DNA of 36,198 nucleotides from Novosphingobium sp. (GTDB lineage Bacteria > Pseudomonadota > Alphaproteobacteria > Sphingomonadales > Sphingomonadaceae). This document shows, in pieces, positions 16,691 through 24,451 of this stretch. Both the position numbers and the translations under genes were made by a program. Each line of letters starts with the position of its first letter. The first letter of the stretch is position 1. The DNA lies in NCBI GenBank assembly GCA_015657645.1, contig JACDQK010000153.1, forward strand, positions 1 through 36,198. The letters are read 5' to 3'. The notes beneath the pieces are model-generated. The model ran no database searches. It saw only the letters and a list, made by a program, of their open reading frames with translations, and was not told the origin of the DNA.

Positions 16691-17305
16691 TTAGAGGCCG
16701 CGGATCCCGTTGTAGTCGAGGTCGACAATCCGGCCCCGCTCGATCCGGCACTTGAACGAGCCGGAGTCATAGCCGCGCAGGTTGTCGTTCCAGCCGCGGT
16801 AGTCACCGCCCCAGCCCCGGCCATAGTTGCCATCGCCGCGGCGCCAGTCGCGCCCGTTGCTGTTGACCGCGATCCGCCCGCGCACTTCATAGCCATAGCG
16901 GGTTTCACGAATGTCGCGGACGTCGGTCACGTCGGCGCGGCCATAGCTGTAGCGCGCGGCGTTGCGCTCGGCGGCAAAGACGCACTGTTCAACAGCGCGG
17001 CGCGGGTTGCCGCGGCGGACATTGTCATCGCGATAGCCGTAGCCCTGGTTATAGCCATAGTCATTGCCGTAACCGGCCCGGTCATAGCGATAATCGCGAT
17101 CGTAGCGGTCATTGTTCTTGCTGGCTGCCGAAGCGACGGCAGCGATGCCGCCGATGATCAGGGCGCCGGCAATTACATCGCCCGCGCTGACACCGTCGCG
17201 ATCGCGGCGATCGGCAAAAGCCGGAGTGGCCGAAGCGAGTGCCATCGCGCCAGCCGCAACGGTGGCAATGGTGCCCTTGGCCAGAGCTTTGGACATGGTC
17301 TTCAT
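16691..17305 (-). CDS. Exported Gly-zipper protein of unknown function (paralogue B)
   Basis: The 204-residue product has a signal peptide (MKTMSKALAKGTIATVAAGA, cleavage near TPAFA). The zipper GDVIAGALIIGGIAAVASAA is nearly identical to that of its neighbour. A low-complexity Tyr/Arg/Asp/Gly-rich middle follows (repeats such as YDRDYRYDRAGYGNDYGYNQ), then a C-terminal domain with RRAVEQCVFAAERNA and SFKCRIERGRIVDLDYNG. The two Cys match the Cys pattern of paralogue A. The ATG at 17305 lies after AAGGAA. The function is unknown; an envelope role is suggested by the export signal and zipper, as in other small Gly-zipper surface proteins. Confidence 0.75.
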   Translation of the reverse strand: MKTMSKALAKGTIATVAAGAMALASATPAFADRRDRDGVSAGDVIAGALIIGGIAAVASAASKNNDRYDRDYRYDRAGYGNDYGYNQGYGYRDDNVRRGNPRRAVEQCVFAAERNAARYSYGRADVTDVRDIRETRYGYEVRGRIAVNSNGRDWRRGDGNYGRGWGGDYRGWNDNLRGYDSGSFKCRIERGRIVDLDYNGIRGL

Positions 17306-17466
17306 GGCTTGGTTCCTTCACTGCGCCGGAGCAATGTCGTCCGGCCATGAAGGTGGTCTAGCGACTCGTCCGTGGCACGAAGCTGAACCCTGCTGTTAGG
17401 CGACGTTCAGATTCAAGGGCATTTACATGAACGAGGATTTTAGCAGTCCATTAAGCATGAAAGCCT

Positions 17467-18201
17467 ATGATTCCGGCCATGCCTGATTGGTTCGTGTTCT
17501 ACTCAGCCCCTGCGGTCGCGCTGATCCTCATCGCCTGGGAGCGACTTATCGGGGCGCCTTCAACCGATTGGCTGATCAACCTGCAATCCTGGGCACTCAA
17601 GCTGCTGGGCGCGTTCACGGTCTACGAAGTGGTTCGCGCCTGGGATGGCCCGGCCCTGATCGATGGCGCCGCCCTGCCCACCTGGCTGGCAGTGATCCTT
17701 TACGTGCTGGTCTATGACCTGGCCGAGTACCTGTTCCATCGCATGCAGCACCGGGTGCCGCTGTTGTGGGCGATGCATTCGCTGCATCACTCCGATCCGA
17801 ACATGTCGGTGCTGACGACCAACCGCCACTTCTGGGCCGATCCGCTGTTCAAGTCGGTAACGGTCTGGTCGGCGGCAGCCCTGCTGATCTCACCCACGCC
17901 GACGGCGCTGGCGGTCTATACCGTGCTGAGCCTGTTGAACTTTGTCTCGCACTCGCAGCTGCCGCTCAACCTGGGCAAATGGTCATGGGTGATCAACACC
18001 CCGGCCTATCACCGGCGGCACCATTCGGCCCTGCCTGAGCATTACGACAGCAACTTCGCCGCGATCCTGCCGATCTGGGACGTGCTGTTCGGAGACTATA
18101 ACCGGCCGGAAGGCATGCCCCCGACCGGTTATTCAACCCGCCCGCGCAACCTGCGCGAGCAATTGTTCTGGCCGCTCTACCACGGCCGCAACGGGGCCTA
18201 G
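17467..18201 (+). CDS. Sterol desaturase/fatty-acid hydroxylase superfamily membrane protein
   Basis: This 244-residue inner-membrane protein carries the histidine clusters of the superfamily: EYLFHRMQHRVP, MHSLHHSDPNMSV, and AYHRRHHSALPEHYDSNFAA near the C-terminus, which bind a di-iron centre. About four hydrophobic helices surround them (for example residues 8-22 and 75-92). The ATG at 17467 is used; an in-frame ATG four codons later (MPDWF) is equally possible, and no strong ribosome-binding site decides. The substrate (fatty acid, sterol-like or hopanoid lipid) cannot be told from sequence. Its TAG stop shares the CTAG palindrome with the convergent peptidase gene. Confidence 0.88.
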   Translation: MIPAMPDWFVFYSAPAVALILIAWERLIGAPSTDWLINLQSWALKLLGAFTVYEVVRAWDGPALIDGAALPTWLAVILYVLVYDLAEYLFHRMQHRVPLLWAMHSLHHSDPNMSVLTTNRHFWADPLFKSVTVWSAAALLISPTPTALAVYTVLSLLNFVSHSQLPLNLGKWSWVINTPAYHRRHHSALPEHYDSNFAAILPIWDVLFGDYNRPEGMPPTGYSTRPRNLREQLFWPLYHGRNGA

Positions 18202-20402
18202 CGCGCGGGCACCTGCAGCCCGCTCCATTGGGCCAGGAAAGCCAGCACGTCGGCTCCTTCAGCCACGGCCTTGTCGGTCGGTTTGCCCGAGCCGTGGCCG
18301 GCGCGGCTTTCGATCCGGATCAGATGCGGCTTGTCCCCGGCCTTGGCGGCCTGCAGCGCGGCGGCGTACTTGAAGCTGTGGCCCGGCACCACGCGGTCAT
18401 CGGTATCGGCCGTGGTCACCAACATGGCCGGGTAATTCACCCCCACCTTGATGTTGTGATAGGGCGAATAGGCCCGCAGCACGCGCCAGTCGGCTTCCTT
18501 GCTGGGATAGCCGTAGTCATCGACCCAATAGCGCCCGGCGGTGAAGCGATCGAAGCGGAGCATGTCCATCACGCCGACCGCGGCGTTGCCGGCCGCGAAC
18601 AGGTCGGGCCGCTGGTTGACCACCACGCCGACCAACAAACCGCCGTTCGAACCGCCCTGGATAGTCAGGCCGCTCTTGGGCGTGATCCCTTCGGCGATGA
18701 GGTATTCGCCGGCTGCGATGAAGTCATCGAAGACGTTCTGCTTGTTGCCCAGCCGACCGGCATCGTGCCAAGCCTTGCCGTATTCGCCGCCGCCGCGCAG
18801 GTTGGCGAGCGCAAAGGCCCCGCCCGCTTCCAGCCAGGCCATCCGCGCGGCGGAGAAGCCCGGCGTCAGCGAGATGTCGAACCCGCCATAGCCATAAAGC
18901 AGCGTCGGCACCGCCTTGCCGGCCTGGGCCACGTCCTTCTTGCGCACCACGAACATCGGCACGCGCGTGCCGTCCTTTGAATTGTAGAAACGCTGTTCGA
19001 TCGCGTAGTCGGCCGGATTGAAGGTCAGCTTGGGCAGCGCGAAGGGCTCGCTCTTTCCGGTGCGGGTATCGAAGCGGAAGATCCCGCTCGGCTGGTTGAA
19101 GCTGGAGAAGGAATAGAAGGTCTCCGGATCGCCCGGCTCACCGCTGAAGCCAGAGGCTGTGCCAATGGCGTTGAGCGCGATCTGCTGGACCGGCTTGCCA
19201 TCGAGCGAGCGAACCTCTGCCACCGATTTGGCATCCCTGAGATAGGCCAGGATCAGCCGATCACCCACGATCTCGGCGCGCTCCAGCGTTTCGGCACGTT
19301 CAGGGATGATATCGGTGATTTCTGGCCGAGGCTCGAGGCAAACGTCATCGGCCTTGGTCGAGTCCGCGCAGGGAATGCGATACAGCGCCTGCTTCTTCAG
19401 ATCGACCCGCACCACCTTCATCCGTGGCGCATCCTTGTTGGTCACAAAATACAGTGCATCGCCCATACCATCGATCAGGTTCCAGGCATGATCAAGGCCG
19501 CCGATCAGGGTCTTCGCTTGCCATTTGCGGTCCTTGCGCAGGGGCAGGATGTGGACTGCGTAGCGGCTGTCCGTCCCTTTCGATGTGGTCACCACAACCC
19601 AGCGACCATCGTGCGTAACCTGCGCGCTGTGACCCAGCTCCGGATCGTTCGGCGTGGAATAGACCAGCTCGTCCTGCGACTGCGGCGTGCCGATGCGGTG
19701 GAAGTAGACCGCCTGGTTCTTGTTGAGCGACTGGAATTCCGCCCCCGGCTGCGGCTCGGGGAAGCGCGAGTAGAGGAAGCCCTCGTTGCCGACCCAGGCG
19801 ATATTGGTGAACTTGGCCCACTTGACCCCATCACCCAGCACCTTGCCGGTGGTGGCATCCAGCACCTTGATCGTCCGCCAGTCCGACCCGCCATCCTGGA
19901 TCGAATAGGCCAGCAGCTTGCCATTCTTCGATGGCACCCAGGCATCAAGCGCAGTGGCGCCGTCCTTGGCCCAGGTGTTGGGATCGATCAGCAACCGCGG
20001 CTTGCCGTTCAGCCCCTTGCGGACGAACAGCTGCGACTGGTTCTGCAGACCGGAATTGCGCATGTAGAAGTAATTGCCGCCAGCCTTGCGCGGCAGGCCG
20101 AAGCGTTCGTAGTCCATCAACGCCTTGATCCGCTGGGCGAACCACTGGCGCTGGGGCAGCTGGGCGAGATAGCCCTGGGTCAGGGCATTCTGCTGCGCCA
20201 CCCAATCGGCCACCGCTTTGTCCGTGCGGACATCGTTTTCCAGCCAGCGATAGGGATCGGGGACCGCTTCGCCGAACTGGGTCTCGACCAGGTCGAGCTT
20301 GCTGGTCTCAGGGTAGGACAAGGTCATCTTTTCGGCGGTGACGGGAGATACGAGCGACAAGGCAAGGATGGCGGCCAGGGTGGCCGGAATGCGGCGCGAC
20401 AT
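18198..20402 (-). CDS. Exported prolyl oligopeptidase (S9A)
   Basis: The 734-residue protein is a prolyl oligopeptidase cutting after proline in short peptides. A signal peptide (MSRRIPATLAAILALSLVSP, cleavage near VTAEK) places it in the periplasm. The family start DPYRWLEND follows, then a seven-bladed propeller region (about 75-420). The hydrolase domain has LLYGYGGFDIS, nucleophile Ser near residue 585 in QGGSNGGLLVG, Asp in TDDRVVPGHSFK and His in RAGHGSGKPT. The ATG at 20402 follows GGAG. It lies directly after the terminator of the ribosomal operon and is probably expressed separately. It is the second exported S9 peptidase in the window. Confidence 0.93.
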   Translation of the reverse strand: MSRRIPATLAAILALSLVSPVTAEKMTLSYPETSKLDLVETQFGEAVPDPYRWLENDVRTDKAVADWVAQQNALTQGYLAQLPQRQWFAQRIKALMDYERFGLPRKAGGNYFYMRNSGLQNQSQLFVRKGLNGKPRLLIDPNTWAKDGATALDAWVPSKNGKLLAYSIQDGGSDWRTIKVLDATTGKVLGDGVKWAKFTNIAWVGNEGFLYSRFPEPQPGAEFQSLNKNQAVYFHRIGTPQSQDELVYSTPNDPELGHSAQVTHDGRWVVVTTSKGTDSRYAVHILPLRKDRKWQAKTLIGGLDHAWNLIDGMGDALYFVTNKDAPRMKVVRVDLKKQALYRIPCADSTKADDVCLEPRPEITDIIPERAETLERAEIVGDRLILAYLRDAKSVAEVRSLDGKPVQQIALNAIGTASGFSGEPGDPETFYSFSSFNQPSGIFRFDTRTGKSEPFALPKLTFNPADYAIEQRFYNSKDGTRVPMFVVRKKDVAQAGKAVPTLLYGYGGFDISLTPGFSAARMAWLEAGGAFALANLRGGGEYGKAWHDAGRLGNKQNVFDDFIAAGEYLIAEGITPKSGLTIQGGSNGGLLVGVVVNQRPDLFAAGNAAVGVMDMLRFDRFTAGRYWVDDYGYPSKEADWRVLRAYSPYHNIKVGVNYPAMLVTTADTDDRVVPGHSFKYAAALQAAKAGDKPHLIRIESRAGHGSGKPTDKAVAEGADVLAFLAQWSGLQVPAR

Positions 20403-20421
20403 GCGGTACTCCGAAATGCGA

Positions 20422-20458
20422 AAAGGCGGGGGTGACCGTAGCAGTCACCCCCGCCTTT
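20422..20458 (-). terminator. Rho-independent terminator at the end of the ribosomal operon
   Basis: A perfect 15-bp inverted repeat (AAAGGCGGGGGTGAC and its complement) with a 7-nt loop. On the minus strand it ends in CCTTTTCGC. It lies 30 nt after the rplQ stop and ends the alpha operon. Confidence 0.9.
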
Positions 20459-20488
20459 GCAACTGGACCAAAGGTCGCAGCGAAGCGC

Positions 20489-20902
20489 TTATTCGGCGTC
20501 GTCGGCCATCATGACCGGGCCCGAATCCTGGCCCTTGGCCGAGGTGTCACGGTCAACCAGTTCGATCACCGCGAGCGGGGCAGCGTCCGAAGCGCGGATG
20601 CCGGCCTTGATCACGCGGGTGTAGCCGCCCTGGCGATCGGCGTAACGCGCGGCCAGGACTTCAAACAGCTTCTTTTCCTGGGCTTCGTCGAGCAGACGAG
20701 CATGGGCCAGACGGCGGTTCGACAGGCCGCCATGCTTGGCCAGCGTGATCAGCTTTTCCAGGTACGGGCGCAGTTCGCGTGCCTTGGGCAGCGTGGTGGT
20801 GATCTGTTCGTGCTTGATCAGCGCCGCCGACATGTTGCGCAGCAGCGCCTTGCGGTGGCTGGAAGTACGGTTGAGCTTACGCCCGCCAACTTTGTGACGC
20901 AT
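20489..20902 (-). CDS. rplQ: 50S ribosomal protein L17 (bL17)
   Basis: L17 binds 23S rRNA near the polypeptide exit side of the large subunit. The 137-residue product begins with the invariant [17 protein letters not shown] and contains [20 protein letters not shown]. The C-terminal tail beyond the core (about residues 118-137, acidic DDAE end) is slightly longer than in E. coli (127). It is the last gene of the alpha operon, 108 nt after rpoA, with a UUCG hairpin in the gap and a strong terminator behind it. Confidence 0.98.
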   Translation of the reverse strand: MRHKVGGRKLNRTSSHRKALLRNMSAALIKHEQITTTLPKARELRPYLEKLITLAKHGGLSNRRLAHARLLDEAQEKKLFEVLAARYADRQGGYTRVIKAGIRASDAAPLAVIELVDRDTSAKGQDSGPVMMADDAE

Positions 20903-20982
20903 GGGTCATTCCTTCGTTCGTTAGGGGCCCGTATCAGGTAGCCCGTAGCTGGCAGCAGTCGCGGTCGCCGCCGATTACCGTC

Positions 20983-21002
20983 GGGGCACCCGAAGGTGCC
21001 CC
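20983..21002 (-). other. UUCG-tetraloop hairpin between rpoA and rplQ
   Basis: On the transcribed strand GGGGCACC-TTCG-GGTGCCCC forms a perfect 8-bp stem closed by a C(UUCG)G tetraloop, an unusually stable fold. It starts just 8 nt after the rpoA stop. No T-run follows, so mRNA processing or 3'-end protection is more likely than termination. Confidence 0.7.
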
Positions 21003-21010
21003 GTATCTGG

Positions 21011-22069
21011 TTAGCCCAGCAGCTCTTGTTCGAGCTTCTTGGCCATTTCTTCGATGTTTTCCGGCGGCCAGCCAGGGATGTCCATGCCGAGGCGCAGGCC
21101 CATCGAGCTCAGGACTTCCTTGATCTCGTTGAGGCTCTTGCGGCCGAAGTTCGGCGTGCGGAGCATCTCGGCCTCGGTCTTCTGGACCAGGTCGCCGATG
21201 TAGATGATGTTGTCGTTCTTGAGGCAGTTGGCCGAACGCACCGACAGCTCGAGCTCGTCGACCTTCTTGAGCAGGTAACGGTTGAGCTGGTTGGTATCGC
21301 TTTCCTCGGCCGGAGCAGCGGCGATGCCGATCATCGGCGAGGAACCCATCGGCACGGCATCGTCGAAGTGGACGAACAGCGAGAGCTGGTCCTGAAGGAT
21401 CCGCGCGGCAAAGGCCACGGCATCTTCCGGGGTAACCGTACCGTCGGTTTCGACAGTCAGGTTCAGCTTGTCGTAGTCCAGCTCCTGCCCGATGCGGGCG
21501 TTGTCGACCTTGTACGAAACCTGACGGACCGGCGAGTAGAGCGAATCGACCGGGATCAGCCCGATCGGCGCGTCAATCGGACGGTTGCCGACGGCCGGGA
21601 CATAGCCCTTGCCGGTGTCGGCGGTCAGTTCCATGTTGAGCGTCGCACCTTCGTCGAGGTGGCAGATCACGAGGTCCTTGTTCATGACCTCGATGTCACC
21701 CGAGACGGCAATGTCGCCAGCCTTGACTTCGGCCGGACCGGTTGCCGAGAGCTGCAGACGCTTCGGGCCTTCACCCTGCATCTTCAGTGCGATCTGCTTC
21801 ACGTTCAGCACGATGTCGGTGACATCTTCACGCACGCCGGCCAGCGACGAGAATTCGTGCAGCACGTTCTCGATCTTGATCGACGTGATGGCCGCGCCCT
21901 GCAGCGAGGACAGCAGCACCCGGCGCAGCGCGTTGCCCAGCGTCAGGCCGAAACCACGCTCCAGCGGCTCGGCGACGAAAGTGGCGCGGCGCTTGGGGTC
22001 GTTGCCCGGCTTCACCTCGAGGGCGTTGGGCTTCTTGAGTTCCTGCCAGTTCTTGATGTTGACAGTCAT
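21011..22069 (-). CDS. rpoA: DNA-directed RNA polymerase subunit alpha
   Basis: The alpha subunit dimerises to assemble RNA polymerase and contacts activators and UP elements. The 352-residue product has the N-terminal assembly domain (residues 1-230; [20 protein letters not shown]) and the C-terminal DNA-binding domain (about 260-330; [14 protein letters not shown] and [12 protein letters not shown], with the Arg and Asn/Lys positions that contact the minor groove). The C-terminal tail adds about 20 residues. It lies between rpsK and rplQ as usual; rpsD is absent from the operon, as in other alphaproteobacteria. Confidence 0.98.
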   Translation of the reverse strand: MTVNIKNWQELKKPNALEVKPGNDPKRRATFVAEPLERGFGLTLGNALRRVLLSSLQGAAITSIKIENVLHEFSSLAGVREDVTDIVLNVKQIALKMQGEGPKRLQLSATGPAEVKAGDIAVSGDIEVMNKDLVICHLDEGATLNMELTADTGKGYVPAVGNRPIDAPIGLIPVDSLYSPVRQVSYKVDNARIGQELDYDKLNLTVETDGTVTPEDAVAFAARILQDQLSLFVHFDDAVPMGSSPMIGIAAAPAEESDTNQLNRYLLKKVDELELSVRSANCLKNDNIIYIGDLVQKTEAEMLRTPNFGRKSLNEIKEVLSSMGLRLGMDIPGWPPENIEEMAKKLEQELLG

Positions 22070-22109
22070 GGACTTCCCCTAGGGTCTTGTTTTGGCGGGA
22101 CCGGCCACT

Positions 22110-22165
22110 GCGCTTCTCAGCGCTGCGACCGATCCTGAACTGCGGCGATGGGGCCCCATCACCGC
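22110..22165 (-). other. Two hairpins in the rpsK-rpoA gap
   Basis: On the minus strand the first (22142-22165) is GCGGTGATGG-GGCC-CCATCGCCGC, a 10-bp stem with one U-G pair. The second (22110-22123) is GCGCT-GAGA-AGCGC, a perfect 5-bp stem with a GNRA tetraloop. They lie between the rpsK stop and the rpoA ribosome-binding site (AGGGGAAG) and may modulate rpoA expression or protect the upstream mRNA. Confidence 0.55.
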
Positions 22166-22175
22166 GATAGCATGA

Positions 22176-22565
22176 TCAGACGCGGCGACGCTTCGAAGGC
22201 CGGACCCCGTTGTGCGGGATCGGCGTAACGTCGCGGATCGAAGTGATCGTAAAGCCGACGGCCTGGAGGGCACGCAGCGCGCTTTCACGGCCCGAACCGG
22301 GGCCCTTCACTTCGACTTCCAGGGTGCGCACGCCGTGTTCGGCGGCCTTCTTGCCGGCATCGTCCGCAGCCACCTGAGCGGCATACGGGGTCGACTTGCG
22401 GCTGCCCTTGAAGCCCATCATGCCGGCGCTGGACCAGGAAATCGCATTGCCCTGGGCGTCGGTGATGGTGATCATGGTATTGTTGAAGCTGGCATTCACA
22501 TGCGCGATGCCGCTGGTGATGTTCTTCCGCTCGCGGCGCTTAATGCGCTGGGGTTCGCGTGCCAT
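22176..22565 (-). CDS. rpsK: 30S ribosomal protein S11 (uS11)
   Basis: S11 sits on the small-subunit platform near the mRNA exit and the E site. The 129-residue product contains the diagnostic segments [56 protein letters not shown] and the C-terminal [18 protein letters not shown]. Length is as in E. coli (129). It is placed 57 nt after rpsM and before rpoA. Confidence 0.98.
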   Translation of the reverse strand: MAREPQRIKRRERKNITSGIAHVNASFNNTMITITDAQGNAISWSSAGMMGFKGSRKSTPYAAQVAADDAGKKAAEHGVRTLEVEVKGPGSGRESALRALQAVGFTITSIRDVTPIPHNGVRPSKRRRV

Positions 22566-22622
22566 TTGGTTGTCCTACTCGAATATCGGGAAGGGAAAGC
22601 TGCTAGGCCTGAGGCCTGCTGC

Positions 22623-22991
22623 TTACTTCTTCTTGCCGGCGATGGGCTTCGCCTTACCCTTGCGGGTGCGGGCGTTGGTGTGGGTGCGCTGACCGCGAAC
22701 CGGCAGCCCCTTACGGTGACGCAGGCCGCGATAGCAGGCCAGGTCCATCAGGCGCTTGATGTTCATCGCGGTCTCGCGGCGGAGGTCACCCTCAACCGTG
22801 TGCTCGGCGTCGATCGATTCGCGAATGTGCAGAACTTCCTGGTCGGAAAGGTCCGAAACGCGGCGGGCATGGTCAATACCCAGCTTGTCGATGATCTGGC
22901 GGGCCTTGAAGGGGCCGATACCGTGAATGTAGGTGAGCGCGATAATCACGCGCTTGTTGGTGGGGATGTTTACCCCGGCAATACGAGCCAC
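22623..22991 (-). CDS. rpsM: 30S ribosomal protein S13 (uS13)
   Basis: S13 is a head protein of the small subunit that contacts the P-site tRNA and forms bridges to L5. The 122-residue product starts [19 protein letters not shown] and has [13 protein letters not shown] and [20 protein letters not shown]. The basic C-terminal tail ends in KPIAGKKK. It is the first gene of the alpha operon here, with a good promoter about 145 nt upstream. Confidence 0.98.
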   Translation of the reverse strand: MARIAGVNIPTNKRVIIALTYIHGIGPFKARQIIDKLGIDHARRVSDLSDQEVLHIRESIDAEHTVEGDLRRETAMNIKRLMDLACYRGLRHRKGLPVRGQRTHTNARTRKGKAKPIAGKKK

Positions 22992-23135
22992 TTACTTCTC
23001 CATGCTCCACAGAAGGCGGCAGAGGATCCGCGACCTTCCATCTCAACGCTCATTCGTCAGAACGGCAAAAAGCCCGGTTGGCGCGCCAATGGCCCTCGCC
23101 TTCCGGACTTATCCGTTCATGCCGAATGGACCGGG

Positions 23136-23164
23136 CGCTTAAGGCGATTCGCCCCGCCTGTCAA
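23136..23164 (-). promoter_or_regulatory. Promoter of the alpha operon (TTGACA-N17-TAAGCG)
   Basis: On the minus strand a perfect -35 TTGACA (23159-23164) and TAAGCG (23136-23141) are 17 nt apart. They lie just after the stop of the SRPBCC gene, leaving a leader of about 140 nt before rpsM. This gives rpsM-rpsK-rpoA-rplQ transcription independent of secY-adk. Confidence 0.65.
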
Positions 23165-23184
23165 CGCCGCAGTTCCCCGTGGTT

Positions 23185-23757
23185 TCAGGGCTTCGGCGGG
23201 TCGACGGCTTCCTTGGCCGGTGCCGCCTTGTCAGCCAGGCGCTGAACCTGCTCGGCCAGCACCTTGTCGACCAGCGGCGCCAGCTCGGCCGGCTTGCCTT
23301 GCCATACGCCGCCCACGACATAACGCCACTTGACCTGCGTCCCCTCACCCACCCGCTTGAGGGTGATTGTAAGAACGCCGTGGACCGCTTCACCCTGCAG
23401 CGGCCCCAGGCCGCCGGTCATCCGCAGCACCCCGCGCTGGGGATCGGCATAGACGACGTGCATGTGCTCGACGCTGCCCATCCGCTGCCCCTCGGGCGCG
23501 TCAGCCGGCTTGGGCAGCTTCTCGCAGAAGCAGCCGGTCGCCTGGGCATCGAGGTAGAGATTGGCAGCGTCGCCCGAATAGGTGTGGCTGGGCGACCACC
23601 ACTGGTTTGGGGCGACCAGGACCTTCCAGACCGCCGCAGGATCCGCCGCAACAGTGGCGACATGATCGCTGACAAAACCGGTGTCGGATGAGGCGGTCAG
23701 TTCAGCCTGCAGCGGTGATGCCAGCAGGAGTGCCGTAGTGGCCAGTAAACGGTGCAT
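23185..23757 (-). CDS. Exported SRPBCC (START-like) domain protein
   Basis: The 190-residue product has a signal peptide (MHRLLATTALLLASPLQAEL) and a START/SRPBCC-like fold. The recognisable parts are DHVATVAADPAAVWKVLVAP (first strand and helix), VVYADPQRGVLRMTGGLGPL, TITLKRVGEGTQVKWRYVVGG and a C-terminal helix (LVDKVLAEQVQRLADKA). Members bind hydrophobic ligands. It lies 24 nt after adk and probably belongs to the secY-adk transcript. This non-ribosomal, exported protein inside the ribosomal block is unusual; its function is unknown. Confidence 0.8.
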   Translation of the reverse strand: MHRLLATTALLLASPLQAELTASSDTGFVSDHVATVAADPAAVWKVLVAPNQWWSPSHTYSGDAANLYLDAQATGCFCEKLPKPADAPEGQRMGSVEHMHVVYADPQRGVLRMTGGLGPLQGEAVHGVLTITLKRVGEGTQVKWRYVVGGVWQGKPAELAPLVDKVLAEQVQRLADKAAPAKEAVDPPKP

Positions 23758-23781
23758 CGCTCTTCCCTCCCCCTGGCAGGA

Positions 23782-24429
23782 TCAGGAAGCGATAACCTGT
23801 TCGATTGCCGCCGTCACCTGGTCCATGTCGGCCATGCCGTCAACGCGCGCGACAATTCCGCGCGCTTCGTAGATCGGCAGGATCGGCGCGGTCTTGGCGC
23901 GATACTCGGCCATGCGGGTCCGCACGGTTTCTTCGTTGTCGTCCGGACGGCGCTTGAACTCGGTTGAGCCGCACTTGTCGCAGGTGCCATCAACCTGCGG
24001 CCGCTCGAACTTGTCGTGATAGCCCTTGCCGCAATTGGCGCAGGTGAAGCGACCGGTGATGCGCTCAACCAGCGCGTCCTCATCGACCGCCAGTTCGATC
24101 ACGTGGTTCAGGGTGCGACCGCGCTGGCCCAGGATCGCGTCGAGCGAATGGGCCTGTGCCTCGGTCCGCGGATAGCCATCGAAGATCGCGCCGGTTTCGG
24201 AACCCATCGCGTCCAGTTCTTCGCCGATCAGCGCCGAGACGATTTCATCCGAGACGAGTTCGCCGCGTTCCATCACCGCCTTGGCCTGGAGGCCGACCGG
24301 AGTAGCGGCCTTGACCGCCGCCCGGAGCATGTCGCCGGTTGAGAGCTGGCGCATGCCGTGCCGCTCTACCAATCGCTGCGCCTGAGTGCCCTTGCCCGCA
24401 CCCGGGGGGCCCAGAAGGATGATGTTCAC
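23782..24429 (-). CDS. adk: Adenylate kinase, zinc-lid type
   Basis: Adenylate kinase interconverts ATP + AMP and 2 ADP in the cytoplasm. The 215-residue product has the P-loop GPPGAGKGT at residues 7-15, the AMP-binding STGDMLRAAV and IFDGYPRTEAQA, and a long-form LID. The LID has four cysteines in two CxxC pairs (FTCANCGKGYHD and GTCDKCGST) that bind structural zinc. It lies 22 nt after secY, the classical spc-operon order. The C-terminus QVTAAIEQVIAS is complete. Confidence 0.98.
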   Translation of the reverse strand: MNIILLGPPGAGKGTQAQRLVERHGMRQLSTGDMLRAAVKAATPVGLQAKAVMERGELVSDEIVSALIGEELDAMGSETGAIFDGYPRTEAQAHSLDAILGQRGRTLNHVIELAVDEDALVERITGRFTCANCGKGYHDKFERPQVDGTCDKCGSTEFKRRPDDNEETVRTRMAEYRAKTAPILPIYEARGIVARVDGMADMDQVTAAIEQVIAS

Positions 24430-24451
24430 GTCAGCTACCCCCGAGTATCGA

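Noticed and set aside
22575-22625. Repeated AGGCCT in the rpsK-rpsM gap as a hairpin
   Set aside because: The two copies are separated by too few bases to form a stable loop.
23060-23110. Palindrome TTGGCGCGCCAA followed by TTTTT in the rpsM leader, as an attenuator
   Set aside because: The pairing beyond the 4-6 central bases is poor, and the longer GCCCGGT arm that would extend it lies at or before the expected transcription start.
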